Assembly (NCBI RefSeq): GCF_003259615.1
Contig: NZ_QLLR01000003.1
Location: 186,001-250,000 of the forward strand
DNA: 64,000 bases
Reading direction: 5' to 3'
Source: Pedobacter cryoconitis
GTDB taxonomy: Bacteria > Bacteroidota > Bacteroidia > Sphingobacteriales > Sphingobacteriaceae
A model generated the notes under the pieces. The model was not told where the DNA came from. It was given only the letters and a program-made list of their open reading frames with translations, and ran no database searches. How positions within the stretch are numbered: the stretch's first letter is position 1; each line of letters begins with the position of its first letter. This document shows, piece after piece, positions 16,629 through 25,681 of this stretch. A program made the position numbers and the translations under genes.

Positions 16629-17240
16629 ATGGGTATATCAGAGAGAAAAGAGCGGGAAAGGGAAGAGATGAAAACGATGATCACCACTGCGGCCATGAAA
16701 ATGTTCCTGGAGGATGGCTATGCGAAAACCTCTATCCGTAATATCGCCGACGCTATTGAATACAGCCCCGGCACTATTTACTTGTATTATAAAGATAAAG
16801 ATGAGTTGCTTTTTGAGGTTCAGGGACAAGCTTACCTAAAGTTATTAGAAGCATTCAAGCAAAATGTGACCAGTACTGATCCGCTGGAAAAACTGGAACA
16901 ACTGGGTAAAACCTATGTTTCTTTTGGTCTGGCGAATCCGGAATTATACGATCTCATGTTTATCATCAGGGCACCAACAAATGTGGATGAAACAACTCAC
17001 GGCCATAACGGTGATGCTACTTTTAATTACTTAATCAGTTTAATTGAGGAATGTATCCTGGCAGACCTGTTAATTTTTAAAAATGCAAACCAGGCGGCAT
17101 TGCAAATCTGGTCCATGGCACATGGCCTGGTTTCTTTAAATCTCCGTTGTCGTTTAAAAGTGATGATTCCTGAAGAGGCCTCAATTCCTGAAATTTTGCA
17201 TAAAGCGATAGAAGAATATTTAATTTCCATAAGGGCTTAG
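16629..17240 (+). CDS. TetR/AcrR-family transcriptional repressor of the RND operon
   Basis: A 203-residue regulator. The N-terminal HTH (about residues 15-60) reads MITTAAMKMFLEDGYAKTS followed by the recognition-helix region IRNIADAIEYSPGTIYLYYK, which is diagnostic for TetR proteins. The C-terminal helices are the ligand and dimerisation domain and are not family-specific. It is first in an operon with a TolC, a periplasmic adaptor and an RND pump, only 36 bp before the TolC gene. With the palindromes at 16586 and 17262 the sequence supports autorepression released by a pump substrate; the ligand is unknown. Confidence 0.9.
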   Translation: MGISERKEREREEMKTMITTAAMKMFLEDGYAKTSIRNIADAIEYSPGTIYLYYKDKDELLFEVQGQAYLKLLEAFKQNVTSTDPLEKLEQLGKTYVSFGLANPELYDLMFIIRAPTNVDETTHGHNGDATFNYLISLIEECILADLLIFKNANQAALQIWSMAHGLVSLNLRCRLKVMIPEEASIPEILHKAIEEYLISIRA

Positions 17241-17261
17241 GCCTTTTTTTTGACCTATTAC

Positions 17262-17274
17262 TAAACACTGTTTA
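17262..17274. promoter_or_regulatory. Second TetR-like palindrome between regulator and TolC gene
   Basis: TAAACA-C-TGTTTA, a perfect 13-bp dyad sharing the core AACACTGTT with the operator at 16586-16602. It ends 2 bp before the TolC ATG. No convincing TAnnTTTG box is positioned for a separate promoter, so it may be a second binding site that blocks readthrough. Confidence 0.5.
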
Positions 17275-17276
17275 TT

Positions 17277-18650
17277 ATGTATACATCATTTATTAAAGCG
17301 TCTGTTCTCCTCACTGGATGGTTGCTTATTTTCGGGAAACCAGCCATGGCGCAACAACAGAGCCGGCAACTGGATGATTATATTTCATTGGCTTTTGGAC
17401 AGAACCAGGGCTTAAAGCAACAAAACTTTGATTTGGAAAAATCTTTGTTTGCGCTGAAGGAAGCAAAAGCAATGTGTTTGCCTACAGTGAGCATGCTGGG
17501 CAGTTACACGAAATCTGCGGGGGGCAGGACGATAGATGTGCCGGTTGGCGACCTGGTCAATCCTATTTACAGCGCACTTAATCAATTGACCTCTTCTTCT
17601 AAATATCCGCAGGTAGCGAATCAATCGTTTTTATTGAACCCGGATAATTTTTATGACGTTAAAATCAGGACATCACTCCCGCTGATCAATGCAGAGATCC
17701 GTTATAATAAACTGATTAAACAACAATTGATCAGCAGTCAGCAGGCCGCAGTGAACGTTTATAAAAGAGCGTTGGTCAAAGACATTAAAACTGCTTATTA
17801 CCACTATTTTCAGGCCTTACAAGGTGTAGAAACTTACCGGAGTGCATTACTGCTTATCGATGAAAATATTCGCGTCAACACGAGCTTATTGAAGAATGGC
17901 GTTAGAAATGGAACTGCTTTATTGCGGGCACAGACGGAGCAGGAAAAAACCAATGCCGCACTCATTAATGCACAGCGCACTGTAGACAATGCCAGTGCCT
18001 ATTTTAATTTCTTATTGAACCGTCCTTTAAAGGAGTCTATTCTGATAGACAGCATCGCTATTGCTAATGTATTGTCTGTGCCGGATACCACAACTGGTAT
18101 TAGCGGGCGGGAAGAATTAAAACAATTAAGTAGCTTAAAAGAGGCGAATAACCTGGATTATAAATTACAACGGTCTAACCTGATCCCTAAGTTGAGCACA
18201 TTTGTCGATCTGGGCTCTCAGGGGATGGATTTTAAAGTCAATGATAAAACCAGGTATTATCTGTGGGGAGTCAATCTGCAATGGGACATTTTTACAGGAG
18301 GTAAAAATAAGTTCCGTGCAGCGCAGGCCCAATCAAACATCAAGTCAAATACAGCAAAAATTGATGAAACAGAACAAGCATTTAAATTACAACTCGCCCA
18401 ATCTTATAACAATTACCGCGCTGCAAAGGCTGCCTGTACAAGTGCAATTTCAGGATTATCATTTGCTGGCAAATACTATAGAGATCAGCTCAAAGCATAC
18501 CGTGCAGGGCAGTTATTATACCTGGAGCTGATTGACGCACAAGACCAGTTAACCAGTGCAAAACTGAGAATGGCCGATACACAGGCCGATTTACAAATCA
18601 CGCTTGCCGAACTCGAACGTGACCAGGCTACTTATCCATTGAATAATTAA
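17277..18650 (+). CDS. TolC-family outer-membrane efflux channel
   Basis: Forms the trimeric outer-membrane duct of a tripartite efflux pump. The 457 residues start with a signal peptide (about MYTSFIKASV...KPAMAQ). Two repeats of long amphipathic helices follow, typical of TolC; readable segments are LDDYISLAFGQNQGLKQQNF at the start of repeat 1, RAQTEQEKTNAALINAQR in a coiled-coil hairpin, and YRAGQLLYLELIDAQDQLTS near the end. It is co-directional with the adaptor (18 bp) and RND pump that follow. Confidence 0.92.
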   Translation: MYTSFIKASVLLTGWLLIFGKPAMAQQQSRQLDDYISLAFGQNQGLKQQNFDLEKSLFALKEAKAMCLPTVSMLGSYTKSAGGRTIDVPVGDLVNPIYSALNQLTSSSKYPQVANQSFLLNPDNFYDVKIRTSLPLINAEIRYNKLIKQQLISSQQAAVNVYKRALVKDIKTAYYHYFQALQGVETYRSALLLIDENIRVNTSLLKNGVRNGTALLRAQTEQEKTNAALINAQRTVDNASAYFNFLLNRPLKESILIDSIAIANVLSVPDTTTGISGREELKQLSSLKEANNLDYKLQRSNLIPKLSTFVDLGSQGMDFKVNDKTRYYLWGVNLQWDIFTGGKNKFRAAQAQSNIKSNTAKIDETEQAFKLQLAQSYNNYRAAKAACTSAISGLSFAGKYYRDQLKAYRAGQLLYLELIDAQDQLTSAKLRMADTQADLQITLAELERDQATYPLNN

Positions 18651-18668
18651 TATTAAAATATAAACAAA

Positions 18669-19745
18669 ATGAAAGCTATTCATTATGCTGCGCTATTGCT
18701 GGGAGTACCATTCTTTTACGCTTGCAATACTTCAACTCCAGTTGCCAGCACGGCAATGGGAAACGATACGATCCCGGTTCAGATTATGAAACTTAACCTG
18801 GAAAGCAGTAATGCTGCGATCCCGGTATCCGGACAATTTACAACGAATGATGAAGTCATGCTCTCTTTTAAGACAGGTGGAATTATAAACAGCCTGCTGG
18901 TAAAAGAAGGAGATGCAGTTAAAAAGGGACAGTTGCTTGCCACGTTGAACCTGACAGAGATCAATGCACAAGTACAGCAGGCTCAACTGGGTTATGAAAA
19001 GGCGAAGCGTGATTATCAGCGGACAAAAAACCTGTATGCTGACAGCGTGGCCACTTTAGAACAATTGCAAAACAGCAAAACTTCACTTCAGGTTTCTCAG
19101 CAACAACTTAATCAGGTGGCGTTTAACCGGAAATATTCTGAAATACATGCACCTGAAAATGGGTTTATCCTAAAAAAACTGGCTGATGCAGGTCAGCAGA
19201 TTTCTTCCGGAACTGCTGTATTGCAAACTAACGGGGCACAAGCCGGGAAGTGGGAACTCAAAGTAGGGATCAGTGACAGGGAATGGGCAATTCTGAAGAT
19301 AAATGATCCGGCGAAAATAGAAACCACTGCTATGCCTGGAAAGGTTTTGGACGGGGTAGTGAGCCGTAAATCTGAGGGAGTTGATGCAGCTACAGGAACG
19401 TTTACAGCTTATATCAGGTTAACCGGACAGGCACCAAAGGCCATTGCCGCCGGCATGTTTGGAAAAGCAACGCTAAGTCCTTCAAAGCAGGTGGAGCATA
19501 AGGGAAACTGGCAAATACCATACGAAGCTTTATTAGATGGCGACGGAAGCATCGGTTATGTATTTATCACCAATGACAACAAGACCGCGCATAAAGTGAA
19601 GGTGACGGTTGCGGGAATTGAAAAAAATACGGTAACGATCAGTGAGGGACTGGAGAATGCGACAGCATTAATTATTTCGGGTTCAGCTTATCTGACAGAT
19701 AACAGTAAGATCAGTGTTCATTCACCCTTAAAAACAGCGCAATGA
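18669..19745 (+). CDS. RND efflux periplasmic adaptor lipoprotein (membrane fusion protein)
   Basis: Links the inner-membrane pump to TolC. A lipobox (FFYACNTS, Cys about residue 19) marks it as a lipoprotein. Next come a biotinyl-lipoyl-like domain split around a helical hairpin (VKEGDAVKKGQLLATLN before it, IHAPENGFILKKLADAGQQI after it), then a beta-barrel domain and a membrane-proximal domain (VTISEGLENATALIISG). It has 358 residues, normal for MFPs. The stop overlaps the pump start by 4 bp (ATGA), indicating coupling. Confidence 0.92.
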   Translation: MKAIHYAALLLGVPFFYACNTSTPVASTAMGNDTIPVQIMKLNLESSNAAIPVSGQFTTNDEVMLSFKTGGIINSLLVKEGDAVKKGQLLATLNLTEINAQVQQAQLGYEKAKRDYQRTKNLYADSVATLEQLQNSKTSLQVSQQQLNQVAFNRKYSEIHAPENGFILKKLADAGQQISSGTAVLQTNGAQAGKWELKVGISDREWAILKINDPAKIETTAMPGKVLDGVVSRKSEGVDAATGTFTAYIRLTGQAPKAIAAGMFGKATLSPSKQVEHKGNWQIPYEALLDGDGSIGYVFITNDNKTAHKVKVTVAGIEKNTVTISEGLENATALIISGSAYLTDNSKISVHSPLKTAQ

Positions 19746-22700
19746 AAATATCAGATTACGCTGTAAAAAACAGCCAGTTTACGCTGGTGATTTTCCTGAT
19801 GATCATTGTATTGGGGATTACCACCATGTTCAGTATGCCCAGATCGGAAGATCCGGAAATGCACGCACCAGCTTTCTCTGTCATTATTGTTTATCCGGGC
19901 ACCAGCCCAAGGGATATAGAAGACCGGGTGGTTACTCCGCTGGAAAAGACTATTTCCGGGTTAGATGACATTAAAAGAATCCGAACCAGTATCTCTAATG
20001 GAGTGGCTGTTTTGCGGGTAGAATATAAGTACAGCAGCAGTGTTGAGGGGAAATATCAGGAAATTGTAAGAGAGGTCAACAGCAAAAGGAGTGAATTGCC
20101 TGCCGATATTTATAGCATAGAGGTGCAGAAGCAGCAACCTTCAGATGTTAATGTCTTGCAAATTGCACTGGTTTCAGAAAATGCACCCCGCAGCAAGATG
20201 CAGTATTATGCAGAGAAACTTCAGGATGAACTGGAAAAGGTAGCTGCATTGAAAAAAGTCTCCATTTTTGGTTTGCCAAGACAGCAGGTCCGGATAGAGC
20301 TTGATCTGGAGAAAATGGCGCAGATGAACCTTCCGGTCAGCGCCGTTAAAAATAGCCTTCAGAGTGAAATGGCGAGTATCCCGGGTGGAAGTATTGATGC
20401 CGCTCATCAGACTTTTAACATTGTAACCAATGAGTACAGAACCTTGGATGCTGTTCAGAATACGATTGTTTATGCAGCAGGAGGGAAAAACATTGTCCTA
20501 AAGAATATTGCCCGGGTTTATTACGGATATGAAGAAGATAAGCATATTACCCGTTTAAACGGACACCGGAGTATATTTATCACTGCGGCTCAGAAAGAAG
20601 GCGAGAATATCAGTAAAACGCAGAAGACCTATCAGCCGGTGCTGGCTAATTTTAAAAAGACATTACCTGCTAATATTGATCTGGTGCAGAACTTTGACCA
20701 GGCTGATAATGTAAACAGAAGGTTATCTGGTTTGGGGCATGACTTTATAATTGCCATCTTATTGGTTGCGGTAACTTTACTGCCATTAGGAATGCGTCCG
20801 GCTATTATTGTAATGATTTCCATACCACTTTCGCTGGCTATCGGTATTGTTTTACTACAACTGTTTGGTTTCAACCTGAACCAGCTGAGTATTGTCGGTT
20901 TGGTGGTTGCATTAGGACTGCTCGTGGACGATAGTATTGTGGTGGTGGAGAATATTGAAAGGTGGATGCTCGAAGGGCACAGCCGTTTGGATGCCACCTT
21001 AAAAGCGACTAAACAAATTGGAATGGCTGTAGTAGGCTGTACCATTACTTTGATTATTGCTTTTATGCCGCTGGTATTTTTGCCGGAAGGTTCGGGCGAT
21101 TTTATCAGATCATTACCACTGGCAGTTATTTTTTCGGTACTGGCATCTATGCTGGTTTCCTTAACGATTATCCCTTTCTTATCCAGCAGATTACTAAAAA
21201 CCCATGTGGGGAATCCAGAAGGAAATATGCTGATGCGTGGGCTGAAAAGGATAATTCACGGGAGTTATGCTCGTTTATTGGATAAAGCGCTGCAAAGACC
21301 ATTGTTAACCATTTCGATTGCAGTAGTGCTTTTTGTAACCTCTGTATTTCTTTTCAAGGTGATTGGGTTTAGTTTGTTTCCTGCGTCAGAAAAGCCGCAG
21401 TTCCTGGTGAATATTACCACTCCAAATCAATCTAACCTGTCTTATACTGATGGGGTAGCAAAGGCTATTGAAAAAGAATTAAAGAAAGAGACTGAGGTGA
21501 AATATTACTCTTCGAATGTAGGAAAGGGTAATCCGCGGATCTATTATAATATTATACCAGAGAATGACCGAAGTGATTTTGCACAATTATTTGTACAACT
21601 GGATGAGGATACTTCTCCTGATGCCAAATTAAAGCTGATTCAGAAGCTACAGAAGCGTTGGGCTCATTATCCGGGTGCAAAGGTAGAAGTTAAGAATTTT
21701 GAGCAGGGGCCGCCTGTAATTGCGCCGGTTGAGATTCGTCTTTTCGGAGATAACCTGGATACGTTACGTTTACTTTCTATCCGCGTAGAAAAGCTATTAA
21801 AGGAATCACCGGGTACGATGTATGTCCGAAATCCTGTGAGCTTATTGAAAAGTGACATCCGCGTGGTCGTAAATAAGGAAAAGGCACAATTATTAGGTGT
21901 TTCTACTATAAATATTGACCAGACGGCAAGATTGGCAGTCACCGGATTAAATATGGGGACGTTTTATAATAATGATAATAAAAACGGCTACGGCGTATTG
22001 CTGACCCGCACCAAAGAAGGCAGACCTGGAATGGATGCTTTCCGGAACTTGTATGTTGACAACGCAAAAGGGAATGCTTTACCGATGAACCAGGTGGCAG
22101 ATTTGAAGCTGGAAGCTTCACAGGCCGTGATTAATCACCAGGAAAAGAAACGTGTAGTCTCTGTACAAGCCAATGTCCGCGATGGGTTTTTGGTGAACAG
22201 GGTGATTGATGACGTGATCCTTAAAATGGATAAGGTCCATCTGCCAGCAGGTTATAGTTATGAAATGGGGGGAGAAGTAGAATCCAGAAACAATTCCTTT
22301 GGTGGATTTCTGAACATCATTCTGGTTACTGTATTCTTATTTATCGCGGTGCTGATCCTGTTGTTCAAGACATTTAAAAGCACGTTGATTGTGTTGTCTG
22401 TTATTCCTTTAGGAGTCGTGGGTGCTGCGGTAGCTTTATGGGTAACCGGGAACTCACTTTCTTTCGTAGCGATTATTGGTCTGATTGCATTGGCAGGGAT
22501 AGAGGTGAAAAACACTATTTTGCTTGTAGATTTTACCAATCAGCTCAGAAAACAGGGTAAAGGTTTACAAGAGGCAATCCGGGAAGCCGGAGAGGTCCGG
22601 TTTTTACCTATCGTATTGACTTCGCTGACCGCTATTGGTGGATTAATACCGATTGCAATTTCAACTAACCCGTTGATTGCACCTTTAGCTATTGTTTTAA

Positions 22701-22810
22701 TAGGCGGACTAATCAGTTCGACTTTATTATCAAGGATCGTTACGCCGATTATTTACGAGCTGATTCCCCCGGTAATTGAGGTGGAAGAACAAAAAACAGT
22801 TGAAGATTAA
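19742..22810 (+). CDS. RND-superfamily efflux pump permease (AcrB/MexF type)
   Basis: A 1022-residue inner-membrane proton-driven exporter. It begins MKISDYAVKNSQFTLVIFLM, and a first periplasmic loop carries PGTSPRDIEDRVVTPLEK. The central membrane helices contain GLVVALGLLVDDSIVVVENI, with the paired Asp residues of proton translocation, and a second TM bundle from about residue 850 has IGLIALAGIEVKNTILLVDF. This repeat structure gives the usual 12 TM helices and two large loops. The substrate is unknown; the TetR gene upstream suggests a toxic small molecule. A strong terminator follows. Confidence 0.95.
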   Translation: MKISDYAVKNSQFTLVIFLMIIVLGITTMFSMPRSEDPEMHAPAFSVIIVYPGTSPRDIEDRVVTPLEKTISGLDDIKRIRTSISNGVAVLRVEYKYSSSVEGKYQEIVREVNSKRSELPADIYSIEVQKQQPSDVNVLQIALVSENAPRSKMQYYAEKLQDELEKVAALKKVSIFGLPRQQVRIELDLEKMAQMNLPVSAVKNSLQSEMASIPGGSIDAAHQTFNIVTNEYRTLDAVQNTIVYAAGGKNIVLKNIARVYYGYEEDKHITRLNGHRSIFITAAQKEGENISKTQKTYQPVLANFKKTLPANIDLVQNFDQADNVNRRLSGLGHDFIIAILLVAVTLLPLGMRPAIIVMISIPLSLAIGIVLLQLFGFNLNQLSIVGLVVALGLLVDDSIVVVENIERWMLEGHSRLDATLKATKQIGMAVVGCTITLIIAFMPLVFLPEGSGDFIRSLPLAVIFSVLASMLVSLTIIPFLSSRLLKTHVGNPEGNMLMRGLKRIIHGSYARLLDKALQRPLLTISIAVVLFVTSVFLFKVIGFSLFPASEKPQFLVNITTPNQSNLSYTDGVAKAIEKELKKETEVKYYSSNVGKGNPRIYYNIIPENDRSDFAQLFVQLDEDTSPDAKLKLIQKLQKRWAHYPGAKVEVKNFEQGPPVIAPVEIRLFGDNLDTLRLLSIRVEKLLKESPGTMYVRNPVSLLKSDIRVVVNKEKAQLLGVSTINIDQTARLAVTGLNMGTFYNNDNKNGYGVLLTRTKEGRPGMDAFRNLYVDNAKGNALPMNQVADLKLEASQAVINHQEKKRVVSVQANVRDGFLVNRVIDDVILKMDKVHLPAGYSYEMGGEVESRNNSFGGFLNIILVTVFLFIAVLILLFKTFKSTLIVLSVIPLGVVGAAVALWVTGNSLSFVAIIGLIALAGIEVKNTILLVDFTNQLRKQGKGLQEAIREAGEVRFLPIVLTSLTAIGGLIPIAISTNPLIAPLAIVLIGGLISSTLLSRIVTPIIYELIPPVIEVEEQKTVED

Positions 22811-22820
22811 TAGCTATAAA

Positions 22821-22853
22821 AAAGGCGGCTTTCCTATTGGAAAGCCGCCTTTT
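22821..22853. terminator. Bidirectional terminator between RND pump and ppc
   Basis: AAAGGCGGCTTTCC (22821-22834) and GGAAAGCCGCCTTT (22839-22852) form a perfect 14-bp stem with a TATT loop. A/T runs flank both ends, so it serves both the + strand pump gene and the - strand ppc gene. Confidence 0.9.
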
Positions 22854-22868
22854 AATTATAAAACCTGT

Positions 22869-25457
22869 TTATGCAGAGTTTCTGCCCGCATTTACAATTC
22901 CGTAAACGGTTCTGATCGCTAGTTTCTCATAAGATTGCTGTTGTTCATCAGTCAGCTCATGCTGTAAGTTCTCTAAAGCAAAATGCTGGATCAATACCAA
23001 AGGAAGCACGATCTTCTCTCTGACTGCAATAGATCTTTTCTCTACCGGGTAGTTCTCCATCAGGGTCTTATGGCCAGCTAATTTTAAAAGCATTTCTTTA
23101 GAACGTTCATATTCATCACGAAGCATTTTCCAGAAATCACCGAATTCAGGATCCTTGGCAAAATGCGCAGTGATAGAGAAGTCTGTTTTGCTCATAGACA
23201 TCATTCCGTTGTCTATGATGGTTTTGAAATAACCAGATTCCTGGTAAGTTTTACAGATCTTATCCCAGTTTCCTGAAGCTTCCTGATTTTTTAAAGCAGT
23301 ACCTATACCATAAAAACCAGGGATATTCTGTTTTAGCTGTCCCCAGGCAGTTACGAAACTAATTGCTCTGAGATCTTCTAAACGTAATTTTTCTCCTGAA
23401 CTTCTTTTAACAGGCCTGCTGCTGATCGTAATTTTAGACAGTAAGCTTAAAGGAGAAAAACGTTCCAGGTAATTTAAAAACAAAGGGTGTTTACGCAAAG
23501 CTACGAAAGCATCAAAACTATCCTTAGCCATCACGTTTAAGATGTCTTTATGTGGGGAATCCAGTAATATATTGTGTTTCTCTTTCAGGCCTGAAGAAAT
23601 ACCTGCGTTGATTAATTGCTCGATATTAAACTCTGCACTATCAATAGAACCATATTGTGAACTGATCGTCTGTCCCTGGATAGTCAGTTGTATATTTTTA
23701 TTGGCAATCTCTTTTCCCATAGAAGCATAAAAGCGGTGAGTTTTACCTCCGCCTCTTGATGGCGGGCCTCCGCGGCCGTCAAAAAAGGCCAGCTGTATGT
23801 TATGGGCTACCGAAGTAGCAGTTAAGGCTACCTTAGCGTTAAAAATAGACCAGTTGGCCATTAAATAACCACCATCTTTAGTACTATCGGAGAAACCAAG
23901 CATAATGTCTTGTTTGTTCCCTCGGCTTTCCAGGTGTTTTTTGTAAAATGGGTGCGTGTATAAGCGTTCCATAATCTGTGAAGCACCTTCCAGGTCACTT
24001 ACCGTTTCAAACAGCGGCACAAAATCTATAGTCAGTTCTTTTTCATCCCACCCGTTCCATAAAAATAGTTCCATCAGCTGAAGGACATCGCTGGCCTGCT
24101 GACAATTGCTGATAATATAACGGTGGCAGGCGAGTTCTCCATTCTGCTGCTGAATTTGTCTGATCTCAGCAATGGTTTGCAGGGTATCAGTAGTCAGAGA
24201 ATCTGCATCACCAGAATAATTTACTTTTGCGGTTTTGAAAGAAAGCAACTGTATTTTTTCTTCTTCCCCTAATTCATCAAAGTTTTCCGGGAAAAGAGAA
24301 ATAATGGGCTTGAATTGTCTGCAATAAGCATGAACATCACGCAATACTCTGCTATCCTGTCTAATATCCAGAGAGGCAAAGTGACTGCCGAAGAGCTCAA
24401 CTTTACGTAGCAGATCGTCCACAAGATCCGCAAATAAACCATCGTGAAATTCGATCAGGGTATCTTTAATCTGATTCAGGTTCTCCACCAGGAAGTCTGA
24501 AATGTTTGTAGGCTCGATATTCGTGTCAAAGGCATTTTTATAGAGTACATCCTGCACTTTGTAAACAGTTTCTTCCACACCTCTGAAAGTAATTCTGCGT
24601 TTCAGTTTTCTGAAATCTCTGTAGTAACAGCGGAAAAGGATCTGACGCAGCATCTTTGAAACCTGTATGGTATCCTGTGCGTGCACATTCGGGTTACCGT
24701 CACGATCTCCGCCTGGCCAGAAGCCAAGTTCTATTGCTTTTTTTGAAGGGATATTAAATTCCTCCAGACTGCTGTCTATTTCTGATTGGATATTGGCTGC
24801 GGCGAAGTAAAAAACATTCTCCAGATACCAGGTTAAGCTTAAGGCTTCATCAACCGGTGTTGGAGATTTTTTATTGAAAAACGGAGTTTTACCTAATTGC
24901 TGTAATAACTGGTTAATGGTTACAATATCATTGATCTTAATTGCCGTAGTGAGGTCGTTGATGATAGAGAGTACACTACCCGGATAGAACTGCGTTGGAT
25001 GCGCGGTAAGCACAAGACGCAGGGAGAAATCTTCAATTAGTTTGGCTATTTTATCATGTAGCTCTGCATTGAATTCACTTTTTTTCAACATAGACCGGAG
25101 TGAGCTATGGTCTTCAGTTGTATTTAATTTGGTAAAGGAAGCATCCTCAACAGCGTCAAATAATACAACCTGACGTTCAATATATTGAATAAAACGGAAC
25201 AGTAAATCTATAATATCCTTAGCATCTGTGGTTTGGGTGTACCGCTCAAAAAAGCTCTTAATAATTTCAGCAGGAGTCTTGAGATTCTTGACACCATCTT
25301 CACAGTGTTTAATAAAAAGGGGCAGCAATGTGCCGGTATCCTTGATTTTATAAAATGGGAGGGTTAGAAACAGGCTGTTGTAAAGTTCGAATCTGGAGAC
25401 AACTTCGTTGTTAAAAATGGATTCTCTTGGCCCTGTAACTCTTAGTTTCTGCGTCAT
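22869..25457 (-). CDS. ppc: Phosphoenolpyruvate carboxylase
   Basis: Adds bicarbonate to PEP to form oxaloacetate, refilling the TCA cycle in the cytosol. The 862 residues contain the active-site His motif LVLTAHPTQF, the glycine-rich FFDGRGGPPSRGGG, SDSTKDGGYLMANW and PGGDRDGNPNVH. The protein ends RNSA where nearly all PEPCs end in the conserved NTG with a C-terminal glycine, an unusual tail. It is slightly shorter than E. coli PEPC (883). It has no operon partners and shares a terminator with the RND operon. Confidence 0.95.
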   Translation of the reverse strand: MTQKLRVTGPRESIFNNEVVSRFELYNSLFLTLPFYKIKDTGTLLPLFIKHCEDGVKNLKTPAEIIKSFFERYTQTTDAKDIIDLLFRFIQYIERQVVLFDAVEDASFTKLNTTEDHSSLRSMLKKSEFNAELHDKIAKLIEDFSLRLVLTAHPTQFYPGSVLSIINDLTTAIKINDIVTINQLLQQLGKTPFFNKKSPTPVDEALSLTWYLENVFYFAAANIQSEIDSSLEEFNIPSKKAIELGFWPGGDRDGNPNVHAQDTIQVSKMLRQILFRCYYRDFRKLKRRITFRGVEETVYKVQDVLYKNAFDTNIEPTNISDFLVENLNQIKDTLIEFHDGLFADLVDDLLRKVELFGSHFASLDIRQDSRVLRDVHAYCRQFKPIISLFPENFDELGEEEKIQLLSFKTAKVNYSGDADSLTTDTLQTIAEIRQIQQQNGELACHRYIISNCQQASDVLQLMELFLWNGWDEKELTIDFVPLFETVSDLEGASQIMERLYTHPFYKKHLESRGNKQDIMLGFSDSTKDGGYLMANWSIFNAKVALTATSVAHNIQLAFFDGRGGPPSRGGGKTHRFYASMGKEIANKNIQLTIQGQTISSQYGSIDSAEFNIEQLINAGISSGLKEKHNILLDSPHKDILNVMAKDSFDAFVALRKHPLFLNYLERFSPLSLLSKITISSRPVKRSSGEKLRLEDLRAISFVTAWGQLKQNIPGFYGIGTALKNQEASGNWDKICKTYQESGYFKTIIDNGMMSMSKTDFSITAHFAKDPEFGDFWKMLRDEYERSKEMLLKLAGHKTLMENYPVEKRSIAVREKIVLPLVLIQHFALENLQHELTDEQQQSYEKLAIRTVYGIVNAGRNSA

Positions 25458-25645
25458 AACAAAAGGGTTCTTTTTGGGAGCTTAAGCTACAAAATAATGA
25501 CGGGAAGATCTATAGAATAATGTTAATAAATTTTGTTTGCTTTTTAATTACAAATACTATAAATTGCTTTCATTAAGGTTTTTTAACTCTTTTAAAAGTA
25601 TAAGCATTCGTTGTGTGTAGCGACATTGTATTTTTTTGTAAAATG

Positions 25646-25680
25646 AAACAGGCTGTCCCAAAAAGACAGCCTGTTTTTAT
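25646..25680 (-). terminator. Terminator after the MFS efflux gene
   Basis: AAACAGGCTGTC (25646-25657) pairs perfectly with GACAGCCTGTTT (25665-25676), followed by a T/A run on both sides. It lies just beyond the emrB-like stop. Confidence 0.85.
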
Positions 25681-25681
25681 T

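Noticed and set aside
20632..21045. Antisense open frame of 137 codons opposite the RND pump gene
   Set aside because: Lies wholly over a conserved TM segment of the pump. Its composition (Thr/Ser/Ile-rich) is that of an antisense shadow.
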